From contig NZ_CP154845.1 in NCBI RefSeq assembly GCF_047302285.1, positions 248,001 to 312,000 of the forward strand: a stretch of DNA of 64,000 nt, given 5' to 3'. The notes under the pieces are model-generated. The model was not told the DNA's origin and ran no database searches. It saw nothing but the letters and a program-made list of their open reading frames with translations. This stretch comes from Robertmurraya sp047302285 (lineage in GTDB: Bacteria; Bacillota; Bacilli; Bacillales; Cytobacillaceae). The translations under genes and the position numbers were made by a program. Positions 58,373-64,000 of this stretch are shown piece by piece; within the stretch, counting starts at the first letter, position 1, and each line of letters begins with the position of its first letter.

Positions 58373-58485
58373 TAGAAGAAAGTCCTTTGTGAATGTTTTG
58401 TGAAGCGATAAGAATGTTCCCCTTGACTTTCGTTATCTACCTTTGAGACGATTGCCATATATTCTATCTGAGACGAGGGACTAGG

Positions 58486-58941
58486 ATGGCAGATTTTCAA
58501 TCGAGCATTATAATTCGTAAACCAGTTGAGGAAGTTTTTAAGTATCTTTTAACCTTGGAAAACATTCCAGAGATTATGCCGAATGTGGTCAAGTTAGAGA
58601 AATTAACAGAAGGACCGATTAAAAAAGGGACCAAGCTATTAGAAACAAGGAATGTGCGTGGTAGAGAAACAAAAGCGGAAATTGAAATGACGGAATATGA
58701 GCGAAATCAAATCTATCAAACGAAAAGTGTCGCAGGTGGAATCACGATCACCTATACCTATCTATTTGCTACGATTGAGGAAGGAACTCAAGTTCAGTTT
58801 GAAGCCGATGTGAAGATTAAAGGGTTATTCAGTTTCTTCTCGCGGCGTGCGCTAGTGAAAATCATGAAGCAAGAGGATGGCTATCTGCTTCAATATTTGA
58901 AGGAAGAATTGGAAGGAACAAAAGAAGAGAATGTGCAATAA
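58486..58941 (+). CDS. SRPBCC-fold protein
   Basis: A 151-residue protein of the START/Bet v1-like (SRPBCC) superfamily, recognised from IIIRKPVEEVFKYLLTLENIPEIMPNVV, LLETRNVRGRETKAEIEMTEYE and a C-terminal long helix. These bind hydrophobic molecules or act as ligand-dependent cyclases or co-chaperones; the ligand is unknown. ATG at 58486 has only a weak site (GAGGGACTAGG). It is divergent from the nos operon, sharing its promoter region, and could be co-regulated, but that is not shown. The 3' end overlaps the terminator. Confidence 0.8.
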   Translation: MADFQSSIIIRKPVEEVFKYLLTLENIPEIMPNVVKLEKLTEGPIKKGTKLLETRNVRGRETKAEIEMTEYERNQIYQTKSVAGGITITYTYLFATIEEGTQVQFEADVKIKGLFSFFSRRALVKIMKQEDGYLLQYLKEELEGTKEENVQ

Positions 58942-58979
58942 GGTCTTACAGCGGACCTTGTTACACATTCTCTTTTGTA
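58919..58979. terminator. Bidirectional terminator between the SRPBCC gene and bshB2
   Basis: ACAAAAGAAGAGAATGTG pairs with CACATTCTCTTTTGT, with an inner AAGGTC/GGACCTT stem; both sides are U-rich. The left arm overlaps the last codons of the SRPBCC gene. Confidence 0.88.
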
Positions 58980-58985
58980 TTTCAT

Positions 58986-59654
58986 TTAGTCTATCTTATA
59001 CGTCCAGAAGCGCTCGTTCTGTAGCCATGCGATCATTTGTGGATCATTTTGCTTGAGCTTTTCTTCCGCATCCGCCACCATGAGTTGGGTTTGCGAACGA
59101 TGAGCTTTAATCGTGGCGAGCTTGGTTGTAATAAATTCATGTACATCATGGACAATATCTGGTTCCCCTAATTCATCGACGCAATTTTTAGAGAAAGCGA
59201 CCAAATTTAATTTCGGTCTTTTTTCCTTAGGCATGCGTTTCACAGTCTCAACAACTGCCGCTCCTGTTGCATCATGATCAGGGTGAACAGAATAACCTGG
59301 GTAAAAACTAATAATCAACGATGGGTTTACCTCGTCTATAATGGAAGCAAAGTGATTGATTAATGTCTCTGGATCCTCGAATTCGACGGTTTTATCACGA
59401 TAACCTAACATTCTCAAATCAGTAATCCCCAATTCGTTTGCAGCATCTTGTAGTTCTTGTTTTCGTATATACGGGAGTGATTCTCGATTGCAGAAAGGAG
59501 GGTTCCCCATATTTCTTCCCATTTCTCCTAACGTTAGGCATGCATATGTGACCGGTGTTCCATTGCTAACATGAGAGGCAATCGTACCGGAAACACCAAA
59601 TGCCTCATCATCGGGATGAGGGAAAATGACCAATAATTGCCGTTCTTTTTCCAT
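58986..59654 (-). CDS. bshB2: Bacillithiol biosynthesis deacetylase BshB2
   Basis: A 222-residue zinc-dependent LmbE-type deacetylase that removes the acetyl group from GlcNAc-malate in bacillithiol synthesis, or acts on bacillithiol conjugates. Metal site: FPHPDDEAFG at residues 11-20 and HPDHDATG near 113. Length matches B. subtilis YojG/BshB2 (about 221). ATG at 59654 follows AAGGAG. It is directly preceded by yojF, as in B. subtilis. B. subtilis also has BshB1 elsewhere; nothing similar is in this window. Confidence 0.92.
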   Translation of the reverse strand: MEKERQLLVIFPHPDDEAFGVSGTIASHVSNGTPVTYACLTLGEMGRNMGNPPFCNRESLPYIRKQELQDAANELGITDLRMLGYRDKTVEFEDPETLINHFASIIDEVNPSLIISFYPGYSVHPDHDATGAAVVETVKRMPKEKRPKLNLVAFSKNCVDELGEPDIVHDVHEFITTKLATIKAHRSQTQLMVADAEEKLKQNDPQMIAWLQNERFWTYKID

Positions 59655-59691
59655 TAAAATCGTCTCCTTCCTTATATATTCCTTCCTATGA

Positions 59692-60039
59692 CTATTCAAA
59701 TGGGGTTTGACTAATCTCTAAGGCTACAGCGAGCTTGCCTTGAAAGTCATGACCAGCTAAAAGTAATCTTCCTTTATCGTCCACTTCAAAGTGTGTAATT
59801 CCTTCCGCATACACCCAACCAATATCTAATTTCAAGCCGACACGATATGGATTCGGGCCCGTTATTTTTCCAAGTGTATACGTTAACTTTGCATTGCGGA
59901 TGTAAGCCCCTGATGAAAAAAACGATTCATCATGATGAGATGCATAGGCTCCATTTGTCGTTTCAAGATGGATATATACCTCTTGATTAGCCAAGCGTTT
60001 TAATTCATTTTGTACGGATTCCATCTTTACAGGTTCCAA
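59692..60039 (-). CDS. yojF: YojF, DUF1806 protein
   Basis: A 115-residue protein of the DUF1806 family, found almost only next to bshB2 in Bacillales. The fold is a small beta-barrel by pattern (VYIHLETTNGAYASHHD ... RVGLKLDIGWVYAEGITHFEVDD). The TTG at 60039 is used since AAAGGAGG precedes it by 10 bases; an ATG 15 bases later is possible. Gap to bshB2 is 37 bases. Its role is unknown; linkage suggests a part in bacillithiol metabolism. Confidence 0.88.
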   Translation of the reverse strand: MEPVKMESVQNELKRLANQEVYIHLETTNGAYASHHDESFFSSGAYIRNAKLTYTLGKITGPNPYRVGLKLDIGWVYAEGITHFEVDDKGRLLLAGHDFQGKLAVALEISQTPFE

Positions 60040-60140
60040 TGTAGAAATACCTCCTTTAAAACATCCTAACGTACATTCATTCTACTAAAATAAACGCAAA
60101 AAAAGAAATAGTTGGCTTACATAGATTCGAGCACAATAAA

Positions 60141-60164
60141 AAACAGAGCCTTTCAGCTCTGTTT
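60141..60164 (-). terminator. Terminator after pdxK
   Basis: AAACAGAGC and GCTCTGTTT with a 6-nt loop; T-rich on the minus strand (TTTTATTG) after the stem. Confidence 0.9.
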
Positions 60165-60171
60165 CATTCAA

Positions 60172-60990
60172 TTATTTAGCCTCTACACCATAAGTTCGGT
60201 AGGCACCGTGCATGGTTGGACCAACGTATTCATTTAATTTAAAGCCGTGGCGAATAGCAGCAGTAACAAATTCTTTTGCCAGTTCGATGGCTTCTAGAAC
60301 CGATTTACCTTTTGCTAATTCAGCCGTAATGGCAGCCGAATACGAGCACCCTGCCCCATGTACATACGTTGTGTTAATTTTTTCACTTTCATAAAGCTTG
60401 TACTCTTCCCCATCAAACAGCAAGTCTATAGCTTTGTCATAGTCTAGCTTATTTCCACCTTTAATAAGAACGTATTTCGCTCCAAGAGCATGGATTTTAG
60501 CTGCAGCTTCTTTCATATCATCGATCGATTTGATTGGAGCAGTTCCAGCAAGTTGGGATGCCTCAAATAAATTTGGTGTTACGACTAATGCGCGTGGTAC
60601 GAGCACATCGCGAAGCGCAGTCGCATTCTCAGGATTTAATACTTCATCCTCACCTTTACACACCATCACTGGATCAATAACCACATTTTTTACTCCATGT
60701 TCATCAATTGCTTTCGCGATTCGGTCGATGACTTCCACATTAGCTAGCATTCCCGTTTTCAAAGCATCAAGATTCACAGAAAACACGGTTTCTAGCTGAG
60801 CTTCAAAGGATTCGATCGAAAGTGGAAAAACGCTGTGGCGCCAGTTATTTTTAGGATCCATTGTCGCAATGACATTGATTGCAGACATGCCAAAAACACC
60901 AAGTTCTTGGAATGTTTTTAAATCAGCTTGAATTCCAGCACCGCCGCTTGTGTCCGAACCTGCAATGGTTAGAGCTTTTTTCATTGACAT
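60172..60990 (-). CDS. pdxK: Pyridoxine/pyridoxal/pyridoxamine kinase PdxK
   Basis: A 272-residue ribokinase-fold kinase of the ThiD2/PdxK type that phosphorylates vitamin B6 vitamers in the cytoplasm. It begins KALTIAGSDTSGGAGIQADLKTFQE, has DPVMVCKGEDEVL in the middle, and ends with the anion-hole/catalytic motif HGAGCSYSAAI. The Cys in that motif (GAGC) is the PdxK feature found in B. subtilis, distinguishing it from typical ThiD. ATG at 60990 follows TTAGGGGGC. No thiamine genes adjoin, which also favours PdxK. Confidence 0.93.
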   Translation of the reverse strand: MSMKKALTIAGSDTSGGAGIQADLKTFQELGVFGMSAINVIATMDPKNNWRHSVFPLSIESFEAQLETVFSVNLDALKTGMLANVEVIDRIAKAIDEHGVKNVVIDPVMVCKGEDEVLNPENATALRDVLVPRALVVTPNLFEASQLAGTAPIKSIDDMKEAAAKIHALGAKYVLIKGGNKLDYDKAIDLLFDGEEYKLYESEKINTTYVHGAGCSYSAAITAELAKGKSVLEAIELAKEFVTAAIRHGFKLNEYVGPTMHGAYRTYGVEAK

Positions 60991-61841
60991 TGTAGTTGCC
61001 CCCTAATGAAGTCTTTTTGTTTTCCATTTTATATCAAAGAAAGTGGTTAATCAATTTTGTTACAGCTTCAGTACATAACAAAAAATTCAAATTTAACAAT
61101 TGGCAATAATTACACGATTCAAAAGTTTAATGTTTTGAACATTTTGTGAAGACGCAGGAATGTCACATTTGCAACATTAACAAGGTCGCCATGTGGTTTA
61201 TCATAGGGGTGTAAGGAAGTTCTTTTCCACTATGAAAGTGTGAGGAAAGTTACAGAATAAATAACCGATAAGTTTTAAGCTACGATCGTAACATTCTTCA
61301 ATAGCACTATTAAAACATTGGTTATATTAAATGGATGTTTTCGTACGGATTGTGGTTTTTGAATGGTCCTAATGCCGACCATTCTGATTTATACGTAGCA
61401 TAGTACCACGGATTGAAAAGAGCCTATAAATCAACTGTCCGCGATGGTTTTTGGAATGATTGTTAACAATCTAGACACATAGCAAGACAATAAATTTTCA
61501 CAAAAGAAGAAATGTCACTAAATCGACAAATTTCATTTTCACAATTGAGACGTTTATATCATTTTTGTACGTTGAGATAAAAGCGAACAATAAAATTGGT
61601 CAATTCATTAACATTCGTAAATTTCGTTAAATTTGGTGGTTAAATGGAATTATTTTCGATTTTTTCTTTAAAAATGAAAGCAGAAATGAATGGAAACTAT
61701 TTAATGAAATAATTGGTCATCAACTGCATTCTTACGCTAACAAGGTTTTAGAACTTGTGATATTTGTCGCAGAAATCGAAGGACCTGTTTTTTTAAAATA
61801 AACAAGTGAACCAAGAGGGTTTGCTGACGAGGTGATTAGTA
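60991..61841. other. 851-base non-coding gap before fdhD
   Basis: No credible gene lies here. It is AT-rich and holds several symmetrical elements: GAATGGTC/GACCATTC hairpin (61362-61369 with 61378-61385), the perfect palindrome GATTGTTAACAATC (61458-61471), TTTTCACAA and TGTCAC half sites (about 61495-61520), and the Fnr-like site at 61755-61770. The region probably holds the fdh promoter(s) and operators. No riboswitch (in particular no molybdenum-cofactor motif) was recognised. Confidence 0.6.
61755..61770 (+). promoter_or_regulatory. Fnr-like site upstream of fdhD
   Basis: TGTGATATTTGTCGCA fits TGTGA-N6-TCACA with one mismatch (G for A). It is about 72 bases before the fdhD start. Anaerobic control of a formate dehydrogenase is expected; the match is imperfect. 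Confidence 0.4.
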
Positions 61842-62606
61842 ATGAATCAAAAAGGCTGCCCAGAAGAATATCCTATAACGCTTATAGTCAATGGTTTTGA
61901 GGTTGCGATTTTTCAATTAACCAAACAGGATTTAGAGGATTGGGTTTTTGGATATCTCTTTTCTGAAGGATTGATTGAGCGAGCTGGTGATGTTAAAACG
62001 GTGCTAATTAATGAAGAAGCCGGAATCATTGATGTCACGTTGGCAACCGATTTTGATACGGAGAAAATGTTTTCGAAGAAAAAACATTACACTGCTGGAT
62101 GTGGAAGAGGGGTTACATTCTTCTCCATGACAGATGTGAAAACGTTTAACAAGGTTAAAGTAGGAAAAACCTACCAACTTACTTATCTTTTAAAAAAGAG
62201 AAGTGAGTTTGCTAGAAATTCTCCACTTTACCTTGAATCAGGTGGCATGCACGGAGCTTGCATTGTTGAGGAAAATGGCGATATGACCATTCGTGAGGAT
62301 ATCGGACGACATAATGCAGTCGATAAAATTATCGGATATGCCATTAGAAATGAGCTAGAACCTTCCTCTTTATTGCTATTGACGACTGGAAGAATATCAT
62401 ACGAAATGCTATCAAAAGCAGCGAAGTTTGGATTTTCAGTCGTTGCATCCAGAACTGCTGCCACAAAACAAGCCATTCAACTTGCTAAATATTTAAATGT
62501 TGAAGTTGTTGGTTATTTAAGAGGAAGAATGGCGATTCAATATACGTCATTCGGAAGAGTCGAATACGACTTAGAAGAAAGAGCTGTGGGGGTTAATCCT
62601 AACTAA
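61842..62606 (+). CDS. fdhD: FdhD, formate dehydrogenase accessory sulfurtransferase
   Basis: A 254-residue protein that passes sulfur to the molybdenum cofactor before insertion into formate dehydrogenase. Blocks: EDWVFGYLFSEGLI, GGMHGACIVEENGDMTIREDIGRHNAVDKIIGYAI (seen in parts), TTGRISYEMLSKAAKFGFSVVASRTAAT and YLRGRMAIQYT. The mobile loop normally CxxC (CGICG) is here HYTAGCGRG, with one cysteine only at the second position. ATG at 61842 lies after GAGGTGATTAGTA. It precedes the formate dehydrogenase gene by 104 bases on the same strand. Confidence 0.93.
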   Translation: MNQKGCPEEYPITLIVNGFEVAIFQLTKQDLEDWVFGYLFSEGLIERAGDVKTVLINEEAGIIDVTLATDFDTEKMFSKKKHYTAGCGRGVTFFSMTDVKTFNKVKVGKTYQLTYLLKKRSEFARNSPLYLESGGMHGACIVEENGDMTIREDIGRHNAVDKIIGYAIRNELEPSSLLLLTTGRISYEMLSKAAKFGFSVVASRTAATKQAIQLAKYLNVEVVGYLRGRMAIQYTSFGRVEYDLEERAVGVNPN

Positions 62607-62710
62607 GCCGTTCTCTACTGAGAGTTCTAACGGGGTGATAGTAGGATTTTCTATACATTATTTGTTTTTTTTATGAAAAAGGAAATAAAAACAACGGAGG
62701 GGGAAGAGAT

Positions 62711-64000
62711 ATGGAAGTGAATGTTACAAGAAGACAGTTTCTCAAGCTGTCCGGTGCAGTAGCTGCTACTTTGGCTGTTGTTGAACTTGGCTTTGATGAA
62801 AAGTCTGCCAAAGCACAGTCAGAAGAATTTAAGATTGCTAAGCTTACGCCAACACCGACCATCTGTCCTTATTGTTCTGTAGGCTGCGGAATTTTAGTTT
62901 ATGCAAATGAAAATGATGTCGTTTATACAGAGGGTGACCCAGATCATCCAATAAACGAAGGAACTTTATGTAGTAAAGGAACAACAGTACGTCAAGTGTA
63001 CACATCAGAAAAACGTGTGACAAAGCCAATGTACCGTGCTCCAGGAAGTGCTAAGTGGGAAGAAGTAGATTGGGATTTCGCCCTTGATAAGGTAGCAAAA
63101 AATATCAAGGAATCAAGAGATAAAACGTTTATGGAGAAAGAAAATGGGCTTACCGTTAATAGAACCGATGCCATTGCTTACCTAGGTGGTGCGGCACTAG
63201 ATAACGAAGAATGCCATTTACTCCAAAAACTATTCCGTGCAGGTCTAGGGTTATCCTATATCGAGCACCAGGCCCGAATATGACATAGTTCAACGGTTGC
63301 CGGTCTGGCACCTACATTCGGTCGTGGAGCAATGACAAATCACTGGAACGATCTTCAATACGCAGATGTCCTAATAGTTATTGGGGCAAACCCTGCAGAA
63401 AACCATCCAATTAGTTTTAGATGGATTTCAAAGGCAATTGAAAAGGGTGGAAAGCTGATTTCCGTAGACCCGCGTTATACAAGAACATCCCAAATGGCAA
63501 ATGTATATGGCCAGCTTCGTTCTGGAACGGACATCGCCTTCATTGGTGGGATGATTAATTACATCTTAGAAAATGAGCTTTATCATAAAGAATATGTAGC
63601 GAATTATACAAATGCTGCTTACATTGTCTCTGATACGTTTAAGTTTGAGGATGGAATGTTTAGCGGTTATGACGAAGCGACAAGAAAATATGATCAGTCG
63701 CAATGGGCATTCAAAACCGACGAAGAAGGCAATGTATTAACAGATCCTACGTTAAAAGATCCAAATTGTGTATACCAACTAATGAAAAAGCATTATGCAC
63801 GTTATGATATCGATACAGTTGTTGGTGTAACAGGAACTGACAAACAAACTTATATTGATATTTGTAAAACATACGGATCTACTGGAAAAGTAGGAAAAGC
63901 AGGAACCATTCTTTATGCGATGGGTGGTACTCAGCATACAGTTGGTACTCAAAACATTCGTTCATATGCGATTCTACAGCTTCTTCTAGGAAATATCGGA
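62711..64000 (+). CDS. fdhA: Selenocysteine formate dehydrogenase catalytic subunit, FdnG-type, 5' part
   Basis: The first 430 codons of a molybdopterin formate dehydrogenase; the gene continues past the window. A twin-arginine signal (TRRQFLKLSG, residues 6-15) sends the folded enzyme outward. A 4Fe-4S cluster is held by CPYCSVGC (Cys52, 55, 59) and Cys87. Codon 191 is TGA (63281-63283) in ARI-U-HSSTVAGLAPTFGRGAMTNHW, precisely where E. coli FdnG has selenocysteine, and reading continues without another stop. A SECIS hairpin follows. ATG at 62711 has GGAGGGGGAAG. It oxidises formate and feeds electrons to iron-sulfur and membrane subunits, expected downstream. Annotation software would split this gene at the TGA. 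Confidence 0.95.
63281..63312 (+). promoter_or_regulatory. Selenocysteine UGA and SECIS hairpin in fdhA
   Basis: After TGA (63281-63283) and 11 bases, GGTTGCC-GGTCT-GGCACC (63295-63312) forms a stem with a bulged U and a GGTCT loop. E. coli fdhF has the same spacing, bulged U and GGUCU loop, which bind SelB. The stem differs only by one extra closing pair. Confidence 0.93.

Noticed and set aside
60172..60990. ThiD hydroxymethylpyrimidine phosphate kinase
   Set aside because: The GAGCSYS motif with Cys and close agreement in length and ends with Bacillus PdxK, and no thiamine genes nearby.
63281..63283. Premature stop making fdhA a pseudogene
   Set aside because: The frame continues with conserved FdnG sequence on both sides and a SECIS hairpin is at the exact distance, so the TGA encodes selenocysteine.
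1..64000. tRNA or rRNA genes, prophage, plasmid origin
   Set aside because: No cloverleaf-like or rRNA sequences, phage structural genes or replication origin features were recognised anywhere in the window.

Overview
The window reads as a chromosomal segment of a low-GC Gram-positive bacterium of the family Bacillaceae. AGGAGG-type ribosome binding sites are strong and several starts are TTG or GTG. Gene neighbourhoods known from Bacillus subtilis recur: ytcD/ytbD/ytbE, lytST, tnrA, fbpA, bmrA, yojF/bshB2 and pdxK. A clade II nitrous-oxide reductase operon and a twin-arginine formate dehydrogenase with an in-frame selenocysteine UGA indicate a facultative anaerobe that respires nitrogen oxides and formate. 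The exact species cannot be decided from the sequence alone.

Layout. 1-5 kb: the end of a fixX ferredoxin gene, the ytbE-ytbD/ytcD cluster and a short-form CstA transporter. 5-10.6 kb: two small unknown genes, the LytS/LytT two-component system and a chemoreceptor. 10.6-15.2 kb: proline dehydrogenase behind a clear sigma-54 promoter, the divergent sigma-54 activator, an APH-like kinase and an MsrA-MsrB fusion. 15.2-21.2 kb: an intergenic repeat, an MMPL exporter beside a dead TetR gene, a BCCT osmolyte transporter and an MFS exporter. 21.7-24.9 kb: the complete ehuBCDA ectoine/hydroxyectoine importer. 25-31.2 kb: a LysR-controlled cluster with VOC protein, TAXI-TRAP transporter, amidohydrolase and Rieske protein, probably for an unidentified carboxylated compound. 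31.3-34.2 kb: the fbpA mini-operon, tnrA with its own TnrA box, and an IS110-family element lying in a copy of the intergenic repeat. 34.3-44.9 kb: a heterodimeric ABC exporter, a TrxB-like oxidoreductase, YbaK, a three-gene ABC-2 system, BmrA and a broken MerR regulator. 45-51.6 kb: AlkD, a HAD phosphatase, a PQQ-type sugar dehydrogenase lipoprotein, a DUF3231 protein and a TetR-controlled ABC exporter operon. 51.6-58.3 kb: the nos operon. 58.5-64 kb: an SRPBCC protein, bacillithiol genes, pdxK, a long regulatory gap, fdhD and the start of the selenocysteine formate dehydrogenase.

How the genes work together. Formate oxidation outside the membrane (FdhA, with FdhD for sulfuration) and N2O reduction (NosZ, fed by a membrane-anchored cytochrome c) are two ends of an anaerobic respiratory chain. 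The nos promoter carries a perfect Fnr-type TGTGA-N6-TCACA site and a weaker one precedes fdhD. Carbon and nitrogen control are visible as cre-like sites at cstA and the TRAP cluster, a SigL promoter at proline dehydrogenase, and the TnrA box. Osmolyte uptake (BCCT and Ehu) and many drug-type exporters fill the accessory parts.

The most interesting items are the IS110 element, whose putative bridge RNA loop matches both halves of its apparent target; the selenocysteine formate dehydrogenase with an E. coli fdhF-like SECIS hairpin; the intergenic repeat family; and a chimeric YtkA/SurA_N-like lipoprotein closing the nos operon where NosL would be expected.
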